Part shown: positions 46,935-55,805 of the stretch, piece by piece
How the letters are laid out: every line of letters starts with the position of its first letter
Position numbering within the stretch: position 1 is the stretch's first letter
Assembly: GCF_024609215.1 (NCBI RefSeq)
Contig: NZ_JANIPD030000042.1
Location: forward strand, 1-64,000
DNA length: 64,000 nucleotides
DNA from: Curtanaerobium respiraculi
Lineage (GTDB): Bacteria; Actinomycetota; Coriobacteriia; Coriobacteriales; Eggerthellaceae
Reading direction: 5' to 3'
Notes under the pieces: generated by a model
What the model was told of the DNA's origin: nothing
The model's input: only the letters and a program-made list of their open reading frames with translations
The model's database searches: none
Program-made: the position numbers and the translations under genes

Positions 46935-48304
46935 TGTATGCGATGGTGTTGGCAGCTGGATTGTCATCGAGGATGAAAGAGGAAAAGCTGCTGTTGCCAC
47001 TCGAAGAGCATACCATTCTCGAGAGGTCGTTGGAAACAGCGAGTCGGCTCTGCGAAAATGTTCTTGTGGTGACCAAGCCCAAAATCGCTGCGGACACTGC
47101 ATTTCCGGAAAACGTTCAGGTAGCAATCAATGAAACCCCCGAGGCGGGACTTGCGTCTTCGATCACCGTAGGCATCGCATGGCTTAAAGCCAACGCACCA
47201 GAATGCGAGGGCGTTCTCATGCTCTTAGCCGATGAGGTTTCAATCAGAATGAACGTTGCTTACGAGGTAATGGAGAAGCTGCAAGGTCGATACGACGCGA
47301 TTATCGCAGTGAGCTGCAATGGCAAAATTTGTCATCCCGTTGCATTCGGCGCTGCATGGTTTAATCAGCTAGCGGCCTTGAAGGGCGACAAAGGCGGGAG
47401 CCAGATCCTAAAAGCCTATCCTGAGTCGGTCGAGTACGTAGAGGCGGATGATGAGGGCGATGTGGACATCGACACGCAAGAAGACTACTTACACGCAGTG
47501 TTGCAGCACCGTAAACTGGTGCTTGTACGGGGGGCGGGCGATATCGCGACCGGCTCGATACATCGACTGCACGAGGCTGGTTTCCTAGTAGCTGCGATGG
47601 AGATAGCGCACCCGACCGTTATCCGTCGTAAAGTTTCGTATGCGCAAGCACTGCTGTCGGGTGAGTGCATCGTTGAAGGGCAACGGGCGGTTCTGTGCGC
47701 CACACCCTTCGACATGGCAAAAGCGTTCGGGCAGGGTGAGATTCCCGTGTTCGTCGACCCTGATGCGGTATTAGTGACAAAACTGAGACCGGATGTTGTT
47801 GTCGACGCAATACTAGCCAAGCGTAACCTGGGTACGACAATCGATATGGCGCCAGTGGTCGTGGGACTAGGTCCCGGATTCACCGCCGGCGTAGACTGCC
47901 ATGCAGTGGTGGAGACGATGCGTGGTCACACGCTCGGAAGAGTTATTTACGACGGGAGTGCCATTCCCGATACCGGTATCCCCGGGAATATCGGGGGATA
48001 CACCAAGGAGCGGGTGATGCATGCACCTGCATCGGGCGTTGTGAACTTGATGCACGACATCGGCGACTATGTCGAGTGTGGAGAATGTCTAGCAATGATA
48101 GGCGATACGCCGTTGACGGCGAGCCTTACCGGCTATCTGCGCGGGATAATCGCGGATGGAAGCGAAGTATGCCAAGGTTTGAAGATGGCCGATATCGATC
48201 CGAGAGACGTCTACGGACACTGCTTCAGTATATCCGATAAAGCTTTAAGCATCGGCGGCGGAACGCTCGAAGCGGTCATGCATCTCCTGCATTGCAAGAT
48301 GTGA
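46934..48304 (+). CDS. MocA-type nucleotidyltransferase fused to YqeB
   Basis: A 456-aa two-domain protein. Residues 1-190 are a MobA-like nucleotidyltransferase (MYAMVLAAGLSSRMKEEKLL, LASSITVGIAWLK, HPVAFGAAWFNQL, VDIDTQEDYLHAV) as in MocA/YgfJ, which adds CMP to molybdopterin. Residues 195-456 are the YqeB/EF2563 family (LVLVRGAGDIATGSIHRLHE, TIDMAPVVVGLGPGFTAGVD, DTGIPGNIGGYTKERVMHAP), tied to selenium-dependent hydroxylases. The usual LGD(Q/M)P motif of MocA is replaced by LLADEVS, which could alter catalysis. The start at 46934 overlaps the yqeC stop. In E. coli these functions are separate genes, so the fusion is noteworthy. Confidence 0.85.
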   Translation: MYAMVLAAGLSSRMKEEKLLLPLEEHTILERSLETASRLCENVLVVTKPKIAADTAFPENVQVAINETPEAGLASSITVGIAWLKANAPECEGVLMLLADEVSIRMNVAYEVMEKLQGRYDAIIAVSCNGKICHPVAFGAAWFNQLAALKGDKGGSQILKAYPESVEYVEADDEGDVDIDTQEDYLHAVLQHRKLVLVRGAGDIATGSIHRLHEAGFLVAAMEIAHPTVIRRKVSYAQALLSGECIVEGQRAVLCATPFDMAKAFGQGEIPVFVDPDAVLVTKLRPDVVVDAILAKRNLGTTIDMAPVVVGLGPGFTAGVDCHAVVETMRGHTLGRVIYDGSAIPDTGIPGNIGGYTKERVMHAPASGVVNLMHDIGDYVECGECLAMIGDTPLTASLTGYLRGIIADGSEVCQGLKMADIDPRDVYGHCFSISDKALSIGGGTLEAVMHLLHCKM

Positions 48305-48325
48305 CTGGGAAAGTGGAAAGTCACT

Positions 48326-49348
48326 ATGTCTATGTTGGTTGATGAAAGACCGGCCGTTCGCAATGGCTGCGAAAGGAGTGTCGTGCCAACTGAACTTCGC
48401 AACATGGAAACGACTTCGAATTTCATGCAGATTGGGTCGGGCAGACATGGTTCGTACGTGACTCTTAATAGCTGCGTACATAAGAATGCGGTCGGATCAG
48501 CGCCTTTGCGCAGTTTCGAACCCATAGAGCAACGAGCACGTGAAGCGCTCGTTTCAGGACAGGATATCGTAACCGCTCGAATCATCGAGACGAGGGGGTC
48601 GGTGCCGCGGCATCGAGGCACGTCGATGCTGCTTGTGGAAGATGGATCGAAATTCGGTACCGTAGGCGGTGGCCGCATCGAATCGCTCATCGAACGTATA
48701 TGCCGGGATACGTTTCGCGAACGAGAATCGTGGCATGTCTACGATGTTGGCGTCAGCTCGCATATCAATGGACAGCGCGACAACAGCGGTGGATCGGTGA
48801 AAATCCTTGTCAGATATTACAGCAAGGAGCGCCCGTTCGAGTACGATGAAATGCCTTTGCCTGTAACCACAGCATACATTTTCGGGTGTGGCCACGTAGG
48901 GAGTGCATTGGAGCCTGTTCTTCGGAGTATCGGTTTCGATATAGTCATGGTCGACGATCGCGAGAGCATGGTAAGTCGTGACAAATTTCCTTTTGCGACT
49001 CAGGTATGGAAGGTTCCTACGCTTGAACATGGATTGGATATGGTTGAGCTCAATGAATTCAGCTACGTGTTCCTGATGGGCTACAAACAGGAGAAGAACC
49101 TTGGTCTCTTGCGCGCTGCGCTGAAAAAGCCGCACGCTTATATTGGCTTGCTCGGAAGCCGCCGGAAAGTTGCATCGATCTTTCGGATGTTGGAAGAGGA
49201 AGGCATCGACGTCTCCACTGATAAGACCGTTCACGCACCAATAGGTGACTACATTAAAGCGGAAACGCCAGCGGAGATTGCAATCAGCATTGCTTCCGAG
49301 GTCATACGAGTACGTGCCGAACTTCTGCAGAACGGCTGCTCGCATTGA
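48326..49348 (+). CDS. xdhC: XdhC family sulfurylation/insertion chaperone, first copy
   Basis: A 340-aa XdhC/CoxI family protein, last gene of the rightward operon. The CoxI domain (VTARIIETRGSVPRHRGTSM, FGTVGGGRIESLIERI) begins near residue 75; the C-terminal Rossmann domain has AYIFGCGHVGSALEPVLRSI, VMVDDRES and AYIGLLGSRRKVASIF. XdhC binds Moco, promotes its sulfuration (or here selenation) and inserts it into the hydroxylase. The N-terminal ~65 residues are not conserved; GTG at 48383 after GAAAGGAG is an alternative start that would shorten it by 19 residues. A second paralog is encoded at 51343-52179. Confidence 0.88.
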   Translation: MSMLVDERPAVRNGCERSVVPTELRNMETTSNFMQIGSGRHGSYVTLNSCVHKNAVGSAPLRSFEPIEQRAREALVSGQDIVTARIIETRGSVPRHRGTSMLLVEDGSKFGTVGGGRIESLIERICRDTFRERESWHVYDVGVSSHINGQRDNSGGSVKILVRYYSKERPFEYDEMPLPVTTAYIFGCGHVGSALEPVLRSIGFDIVMVDDRESMVSRDKFPFATQVWKVPTLEHGLDMVELNEFSYVFLMGYKQEKNLGLLRAALKKPHAYIGLLGSRRKVASIFRMLEEEGIDVSTDKTVHAPIGDYIKAETPAEIAISIASEVIRVRAELLQNGCSH

Positions 49349-49445
49349 TTGAGGTCGAATGCGTCTTCACTATACGAAGTGAAAGTTTTCCTCATCGGAG
49401 TGAAAATTCATTCCAGTATTCCTGCTAGAGAAGCGATTGCCGGGG

Positions 49446-50987
49446 CTATTTTTCGTCGATGGTGTAGAACCGATTCATAGCGTCCTCAAGCGTCGTGTAG
49501 AACGATTCTGTCTCTTTGTTGTCTTGATACGTTATTAGGCTGACCACGATCATGACGACGGTCGATGCGAGCAGCCCGATGGTGCCATACCACACGTTGC
49601 CCATATCCCATACAGCGTACGTCATAATCACGAGTGCTGTTCCTACAAGGGTGGCGGCAATCGCTGCCTGTTTAGTTGCATGCTTCCAGTACAATGCGCA
49701 TACCATGACAGGAAATAGGGGCATTACCAGGGCTATGGAAAACATGATCAGTGTGAATATCAGCTGTGGGGGATTGATAGCAATCAACGTTGATGTCGTG
49801 CCAAGAATGATAATGATGATACGTCCAATAATTTTCTCGCTTTTTGGGGTGATATTCAGGTGAAATGTGTTTTTCAGCAAATCTGACTCTACGATGGCCG
49901 AAGAAACACCTAAAAACGCATTTGCCGTGGAAAGACCGACGGCGGTTGCCCCCACGAAGAACGTCAACATCAGGAACACTGCAAGTGGCGGGTTGGCATC
50001 GAACACAATGTTGTTGATTAGATAAGGGATTATCAGTTCGCTTTCGCTGCTGGTCATTCTGTCAACAAGCGCCAAGCCAATAAGCCCTATCAGCATGGTT
50101 CCCGTCCATACGAACACCTGTAATACGGGCGTGGCGAAGGACAACCTGCGCTGAGAATGCAAGCTGTTGCCGAAGTATCCTGATCGAACGAACACGTGCG
50201 GCAGCATGATGGTCCAGCCTATTGCGCAGGAAAACGGATAGCCGAAACGGAATGCGTACGTGGTTGTGCCTGAAGGTCCCGGGTACGAGAAGAATCCAGC
50301 AGTGTTGGGGTTGCGCCAAATCGTTTGCAACGCCTCGTTGAGAGAGCCATGGAAACCGACGACCAGGCAGGAGATAGCGATGACCCAAAGGGCTGCTATG
50401 AAGAACAGTCCTTGAATGGTATCGGCGAACGCGGCGGATTTCATACCGCCAATGCATACAAATACGGTCATTGTAATGCCAATGACCACGACGGCATTTG
50501 CGTAACTAATGGCTCCGCCTGTCGCATATTGTGCCGCCTGAGAGATGGCGACGAGCACTGAGGCGATGTACGGAAACGAGCAGGCGAGGAATACCAGTCC
50601 GAGTATGGTGCGAAGCGCTGGGCTTTTGAATCGTTCGTAATAAAAATCGGATGGGGTGATAAGCTTTCGACCTTTTTGCTGATTGTAGGCCCATACCTTG
50701 TTCATAGTGAAATGGGAGATTACCGGGAACAGACATATGTAACTCAGTTCCGCTACCCAGTAGCCTAACCCGTTGCGGTAATACGCACCAGGGCCGGCAA
50801 AGAAAACCCAAGTGCTCATTAATGATGCGAGGTAGGTCATGATCAAAACAGGCCAAGGGACAGTGGCGGTAAGCAAATTGCCGCCGTCCTTTCGTTTCCT
50901 ATCCCGTACAGTGACGTACGCAGCCACGCTCAGGAGAAAACAAATATAAAGAGCAAATGTTACCCAAATCGTTGTGGAACTCAGCAT
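49446..50987 (-). CDS. Sodium:solute symporter family transporter
   Basis: A 513-aa membrane protein with about 13 helices of the SSS family (PF00474): WVTFALYICFLLSVAAYVTV, MTYLASLMSTWVFFAGPGAY, SYICLFPVISHFTMNKVWAY, VFVCIGGMKSAAFADTIQGL (the family signature region), and TFFVGATAVGLSTANAFLGV. It is probably a Na+-coupled importer. It is last in a leftward operon behind a second xdhC and a small membrane protein, so its substrate is likely that of the molybdenum hydroxylase (a purine or other heterocyclic acid), by inference from context only. AATGGAGC precedes the ATG. It converges with the rightward operon. Confidence 0.88.
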   Translation of the reverse strand: MLSSTTIWVTFALYICFLLSVAAYVTVRDRKRKDGGNLLTATVPWPVLIMTYLASLMSTWVFFAGPGAYYRNGLGYWVAELSYICLFPVISHFTMNKVWAYNQQKGRKLITPSDFYYERFKSPALRTILGLVFLACSFPYIASVLVAISQAAQYATGGAISYANAVVVIGITMTVFVCIGGMKSAAFADTIQGLFFIAALWVIAISCLVVGFHGSLNEALQTIWRNPNTAGFFSYPGPSGTTTYAFRFGYPFSCAIGWTIMLPHVFVRSGYFGNSLHSQRRLSFATPVLQVFVWTGTMLIGLIGLALVDRMTSSESELIIPYLINNIVFDANPPLAVFLMLTFFVGATAVGLSTANAFLGVSSAIVESDLLKNTFHLNITPKSEKIIGRIIIIILGTTSTLIAINPPQLIFTLIMFSIALVMPLFPVMVCALYWKHATKQAAIAATLVGTALVIMTYAVWDMGNVWYGTIGLLASTVVMIVVSLITYQDNKETESFYTTLEDAMNRFYTIDEK

Positions 50988-51095
50988 GGTCTATGCTCCA
51001 TTACCTTCGCACTCGTGCGCATGTGCTTGTGTTTAAACTGAGAAAGAAAACATTGTCTGACCATCAGCATCTACGACATCATGATGTCGTAGCAC

Positions 51096-51317
51096 TTATT
51101 TCGCTTTGTGCGGGACCTCGTTGTCCTTTAACTTGTAGATACGGCATACTTTCACAAGACCAATGTAAACAGCGGTCCATAACGGGATTATGGTCGCCAA
51201 AGCATAGATGATGGTTGGTACAGCCTGGCCGTAGGGAGGTAGGCCAGGGATATTGAAGACCGCGTACAACACGATAACCGCTGCCAGCCAAATTTTTTCC
51301 GTTCTTGTGACTTTCAC
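51096..51317 (-). CDS. Small two-helix membrane protein, probable symporter companion (DUF3311-like)
   Basis: A 73-aa protein: KIWLAAVIVLYAVFNIPGLP, PYGQAVPTIIYALATIIPLW and TAVYIGLVKVCRIYKLKD. Two membrane helices linked by a Pro/Gly turn recall the small DUF3311/YhdT-type proteins encoded just before sodium:solute symporters such as PanF. GTG start at 51317 without a strong ribosome site, 25 bases after the upstream xdhC stop, suggests coupled translation. Family assignment is by size, topology and context. Confidence 0.7.
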   Translation of the reverse strand: MKVTRTEKIWLAAVIVLYAVFNIPGLPPYGQAVPTIIYALATIIPLWTAVYIGLVKVCRIYKLKDNEVPHKAK

Positions 51318-51342
51318 AACTATTTATCGAATCGCGCCCGTG

Positions 51343-52179
51343 TTACAACCGATTGCCATGCCCCGACCGAACCCTAATCATTTGTGCGGCTATGCTAATG
51401 GCAATCTCTTCAGGTGTTTCTGCGAAGATTCTTTCTCCGATGGGTGCATATACGGTTTGCAGTGCATCTTCGCTTACTCCGTCCCGGCGTAGCATATCGA
51501 ATATGGTTGCAGTTTTCTTATGGCTTCCAATCATGCCTATGTAGGCATGATTTTGCTTCAACGCGCTTTTCAAAATGGCGTAGTCTCCTTTATGCCCGCG
51601 CGTGACAATGATGATGTAGGTGTTCTCGTCTGTCGTGATAGTGCGAAAGCCGTCTTCGTACGAATCGATTACTACCACGTCTTTTGCGTGAGGGAAGCGA
51701 TCGTGGTTTGCGAATTCTTCTCGATCGTCGAGCACGATAATATTGAACCCGATGTAGCGTAAAACCGGGTCAAGCGCTAATCCCACATGCCCCGCTCCAA
51801 AGATAAGGGCAGTTTCCTCTAATTGCATAGGCAATTTGAGTGCATTGGGGTTGTCAGCTGAGTAGTATTCGATAAGGATGTCAACCTCTCCACCGCATGC
51901 CATATCCAACGCCTCTGTGTCTAGTCCATCTAGATTGAAGTGGCAAAGATGGCTTTTTTCCTTGGTCTTGAAGGTCTTCATGCACTCTTCGGTAGTTTTC
52001 GCTTCGAGCAAACCGCCACCGACGGTGCCCCAGTTCCTTCCATCGGCAACGAAGGCCATTGTGGCACCATTGTGGCGCGGCGACGACCTGGCACTCACTG
52101 TCTCCACTATCCGCGCGACAACGACGTCGTAACCTTTCTCCAGCTTCTCGTACGCGCGATACGCGGCGTTGTTCTTCAC
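51343..52179 (-). CDS. XdhC family chaperone, second copy
   Basis: A 278-aa XdhC/CoxI family protein: VVVARIVETVSARSSPRHNG, WGTVGGGLLEAKTTEECMKT, ALIFGAGHVGLALDPVLRYI, IVLDDREEFANHDRFPHAKD and HAYIGMIGSHKKTATIFDML. It is first in the leftward operon with the small membrane protein and the symporter. Compared with the 49-kb copy it lacks the long N-terminus. Two different XdhC proteins next to one hydroxylase suggest a second client enzyme elsewhere or separate sulfur and selenium steps. GTG start at 52179 follows GGGGGCGCTCA. Confidence 0.88.
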   Translation of the reverse strand: MKNNAAYRAYEKLEKGYDVVVARIVETVSARSSPRHNGATMAFVADGRNWGTVGGGLLEAKTTEECMKTFKTKEKSHLCHFNLDGLDTEALDMACGGEVDILIEYYSADNPNALKLPMQLEETALIFGAGHVGLALDPVLRYIGFNIIVLDDREEFANHDRFPHAKDVVVIDSYEDGFRTITTDENTYIIIVTRGHKGDYAILKSALKQNHAYIGMIGSHKKTATIFDMLRRDGVSEDALQTVYAPIGERIFAETPEEIAISIAAQMIRVRSGHGNRL

Positions 52180-52527
52180 TGAGCGCCCCCATCCTTAAGT
52201 GAGTTCCTCCTATTGGAATCTAACTATGCCATGAGGTGGGATCAGGTGAAAACCACGTTCGTATGAAGAAAAAAGATGCCAGTTGAATCAAAAGATGAAT
52301 TCTTTGTATCCTCTAGGGAACGGCAACTGGTATCAGTGAGAAGCAGTAGGGGAAATCGCTTACCGATGATTTGCGATGCTGTCTTGGGCTATCGTATCCT
52401 CCTGCTTGATATTGGTATATTTTACATCTTGAAGATTTCAGTAGTGTTTTACGAGCATTGCATCAGGGGTTGCAGAAGTATCTTTTGCTCTTTGAAATAA
52501 GGGATGAGCGATAAGGGGGCAAGTGCA
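52180..52527. other. Divergent intergenic region in the hydroxylase island
   Basis: About 350 AT-richer bases between the leftward xdhC operon and the rightward regulator. It should contain both promoters and perhaps the regulator's operator. A TTGATATTGGTATATTTTAC stretch at 52407-52426 is promoter-like. No clear long palindrome or riboswitch is seen. Confidence 0.4.
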
Positions 52528-53910
52528 ATGGGCGCTTTCGGGAAATGCTGCAAGGAGATAATGAACAAATACGGATTGAAATATCGCATCATCGCAAATG
52601 CGGTCGGATACGACGTATCATACATTAGCAAATGGGTTAATAACGACATACTGCCTGCCGCGGCATCGGCAAGAGACATCTGCTCGCTTATTGCAAAAGT
52701 GGCATCCGATTGCGAAGATGGGAATGATGATAAGAAACACGAACAGCATGATAAGTTGTTCCATGACCTGTACAACGCATACGAAGAGGATGAGCAGCGG
52801 TCTACGAGAGGTGTTCCCGTTACCGAACGGGGAGTGTTCGATCGGAAGACGGCCATCTTCGACCGGCTGAAGGATCTCCGCAAGGCAACCGATGTCTGCA
52901 AGTTGACAATGTTCGTCGATTTAAAAAATCTGGACAATGGTGAGCTTATTTTCCTTATTGACGTCGCCAATTATATCCGCGACTTGCGTTTCGATAGCGG
53001 TGGGATTTATGTGCTGCTGCCGGAACTCGGTTTGGACGGCATCGAGAACGGAAAGACCCTTGTTGCCATTATCAACCTGTTTATGGTCCAATCGCATGTA
53101 AAGCTGTATTGCTATTGTGCCCTGGTGTCTCAGTTCGGCATGGTCTTGTTGAGCGACCAATTCTTATATTCTGCCCAGTGTTGGGCGCATAAGTGCTGGT
53201 TGCATGAGGCAATATGCGACGATGTCTCCTTGGCGGTAAACGCGCTAAATCGAGAAATCATGCCCACGGCGACCGAACTGTTCCATTGCATCCCAATCGG
53301 GCATACCGAATCCGTAGAGTGCTCGGACGCTCTTTTTTGGCGAGCGTACAGCTATCAGTTGCTGGGAGTGTTGGGAACACAGTTCTGCAGCGACGAACTG
53401 CTTGCAAACATTACACATAACATGGATGCCGACACGGCGCAACGATGTGAATCGCAGCGTAATAGCCATGTATGCGCGCTTGATGCAGGCGAGCAGATAC
53501 AGTGTTTGATCTATGGATACGCGATGCACTCGCTCGTTTATGATGGGTCCATTTTCGCAGGGGGTAAGTACATCGTGCTCGGCGCACAACAGCGTTTGCA
53601 GTATCTTTATGGTATGTGGAATATGATACAGCAATACCCGAACCTGCAAATCAGGGTAACTGGGGACTATATAGTTCGCGACGTCAAGCATCGTTTTCTT
53701 CCTGTTGTTCTATTCGATGCTCGAGGATGCTGTTTTCTGACATTTCCCGTAGACAAGCAATCGGCTGTCTGCCAAGTGAAGAACAGGGGGTTTCGCAAGT
53801 CGATCGAAAACGGGTTCTCCAATCTTTGGAAAGGTGACAACCTGACTGTATACGATTTCGAAGAAATGTTTTCCGAGTATCTTGACGAATGTGAAGCGGG
53901 TCTGCTGTAG
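52528..53910 (+). CDS. XRE-type HTH regulator with an unrecognised sensor domain
   Basis: A 460-aa protein. Residues about 8-60 form a helix-turn-helix (MNKYGLKYRIIANAVGYDVS, YISKWVNNDILPAAASARDI); an acidic linker (NDDKKHEQHDKLFHDLYNAY) follows. The remaining ~350 residues are unrecognised: one segment is FVDLKNLDNGELIFLIDVAN, another is cysteine-rich (KLYCYCALVSQFG, SAQCWAHKCWLHEAICDD), and the end reads FEEMFSEYLDECEAGLL. No membrane helix is obvious, so it is probably a cytoplasmic ligand-sensing regulator of the adjacent hydroxylase operons. ATG at 52528 with AAGGGGG eight bases upstream is preferred over ATG at 52504. Function as regulator of the island is inferred from position. Confidence 0.7.
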   Translation: MGAFGKCCKEIMNKYGLKYRIIANAVGYDVSYISKWVNNDILPAAASARDICSLIAKVASDCEDGNDDKKHEQHDKLFHDLYNAYEEDEQRSTRGVPVTERGVFDRKTAIFDRLKDLRKATDVCKLTMFVDLKNLDNGELIFLIDVANYIRDLRFDSGGIYVLLPELGLDGIENGKTLVAIINLFMVQSHVKLYCYCALVSQFGMVLLSDQFLYSAQCWAHKCWLHEAICDDVSLAVNALNREIMPTATELFHCIPIGHTESVECSDALFWRAYSYQLLGVLGTQFCSDELLANITHNMDADTAQRCESQRNSHVCALDAGEQIQCLIYGYAMHSLVYDGSIFAGGKYIVLGAQQRLQYLYGMWNMIQQYPNLQIRVTGDYIVRDVKHRFLPVVLFDARGCCFLTFPVDKQSAVCQVKNRGFRKSIENGFSNLWKGDNLTVYDFEEMFSEYLDECEAGLL

Positions 53911-55316
53911 CCATTGACTGTGCACCGAATGTTGATGTCACTGGCGGTGTTATACGTGGAATGGCCGCTACCTAGAATCGCTGATGGAGGCGAAACGATT
54001 CGGTGAAAGGGCAGCGACTACCTTTAGACGCTCTACTCGAAGATATCTCCGCCCATAAGGTCTGAGACGATCGATATTGACCAGATTCTGCATCGCTAGC
54101 TTGAGCTGGTAGTGAACACGATTGTGGACATCTGACCCGACGAAATCCTTGGCGAGAGCAACTGCCGCGACGACTGCTATGAGCACAACTCTGCTACTAT
54201 CGTAGGCGAGATAGCCATGTTCCACCCCGAAGTTCCGGGGTGGAACATGTTTTCCTGACGAGTTAAGCGAGCTGTACTCCCGCGCCGACCATACAGTGAT
54301 TGTCATCGTAAAAAAGTCTAGATTCTAGATGCGGGGATTACCCATGCACCGGGTCGACAATGCAACCGACGTACTCAAACCTGTAAGCCTCAGCACGTTG
54401 CGCGCGGTACTTGGGACTGATCCTCGAATAGCAAGACAAAGTCAAAATGAACGCGCTCACGCGTCTCGACTTTCCGTACGAGCAACCACATTTACCTGCA
54501 CTCAACAATATTCAGACGCGCGTCAGCGAGGAGATAGGACATTGCAGCAAGGTGATCGGGATGTTCCAGTCCTTTAAGAGCTGATGCGGCCAGTCGGTTC
54601 GGTGCCAATCAGAGTGAATGGAGAATGGATCGATGAGTTTCATAGTTGCTGGCGCGCTCAAGGATATTGCACGCAAGAGCGAGGGTGCGAAGCCGCTCGA
54701 AACCGAAAGTCGCCGAGAAAGCCGAGGCGTTCATCCTCACGGCGATTGAGCTCAAGAGAAGGATTGCGTGATGTGTGCGATAGGAATCCTGGCCACGGTC
54801 GCTGCCACGGACTGTGCGTACTTTTGTTCGCTCAGGGCGTGTCCCGAGAAGCCCTGTTGCTAAGATTTGACGTATTACGCGAAGCGGAGCGCCTGGATTC
54901 TTTCGTCGCAGCTGTCCAGGCCAAGTGTATTTCGCTATGGCTTCATATCTCATGACGACACTACCTAGTTATCTCGTGGTAACCAATGTTTAACCAGACC
55001 GGTCACTGGCTTCAATGAAGCTGACGTTCTTATTACCTTATGGTTTGAGAATTCAGTTGATGTCATTTGATTCATAATGATGCATGGATTTCATGGCCCT
55101 CTTCTTCCCCGAGGCATTCAAAATGCACAGAAGTTAAAAACATCCGTCATCTTCAATCCGTCAGAGCCATCGTCCGTCATTTGAGGCTTGCATTTTTAAA
55201 TCAAGGGGTAATCCCGAGATTATCAAAAAGAACCTTGAGAAGTGAACATGGGATAAAGGGCACGCATGCTGGCACTGCCCTAGACATGAGTTCGTGCCGA
55301 CGCTTATGCAGTTGTT
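53911..55316. other. Degenerate region with decayed coding pieces
   Basis: About 1.4 kb without an intact gene. Protein-like pieces remain on the + strand: a 45-codon frame at 54447-54584 (MNALTRLDFPYEQPHLPALN, NIQTRVSEEIGHCSKVIGMF) and, from 54633, MSFIVAGALKDIARKSEG; after a frame change the same stretch reads EKAEAFILTAIELKRRIA. The frame changes suggest one or two genes broken by indels. No family is recognised. The stretch from 54955 to 55316 is AT-rich and shows nothing. Confidence 0.5.
54216..54253 (+). terminator. Strong rho-independent terminator
   Basis: A perfect 14-bp stem (CATGTTCCACCCCG, loop AAGTTC, CGGGGTGGAACATG) followed by TTTT. It is about 300 bases after the regulator gene with no intact gene between, so it either ends that transcript or survives from a lost gene. 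Confidence 0.8.
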
Positions 55317-55590
55317 CTAATCGGCTTGCCCGATCTCTTTGAGATGGCCCGGCCGGTGGTTTCCCGGCAGGGCCGGCTCGTACGGCCTGCCCTCCTTCAT
55401 GAGCCCGAGGCACACGCCCATCAGCTTGCGTGCCGCGCCGGAGAAGACGACGTAGTGGTGTTTTTTGTCAACCCTCTTCTTCTTGTCGTAGTAGTCGCCG
55501 AAGTAGGGGTCGTGCCCGCGAACGCTGTCCGCGGCCTGCATGAACGCCCGCTTGGCTCGAGGCCGAAGGTCCCCTCTGGTCTCCACAGGC
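55317..55590 (-). pseudogene. C-terminal fragment of an IS110 family transposase
   Basis: About 89 codons: [60 protein letters not shown] and [14 protein letters not shown]. The pattern '(R/K)G....R...(V/M)QAA.S..R.DP.F..YY..K' followed by 'ARKL.......L..G..Y' is the C-terminal part of IS110/IS1111 transposases (PF02371). The N-terminal DEDD domain and element ends are missing. It marks the right border of the low-GC island. Confidence 0.7.
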
Positions 55591-55805
55591 GTAACCTCAT
55601 TAGACATCCATCGCCGGACGACATCCTGCCTAATCCACGTCCGCCTGCGGGCCAGAGGCGCCTGCCTTTCTCGAAGAGCCGAACTTCTGGAACGAACACC
55701 AAGTGCCCTCCACCCATGCATGCCCTTTATCCCATATTTGCATTTATGGGAAAAGAGCGCGGCCGCTGCGCGAGAAGCGGCAGAAAGAATATAGGAGGAA
55801 AAATC

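Noticed and set aside
55317-55590. A functional insertion sequence
   Set aside because: Only the C-terminal ~90 codons of the transposase remain and no element ends are visible.
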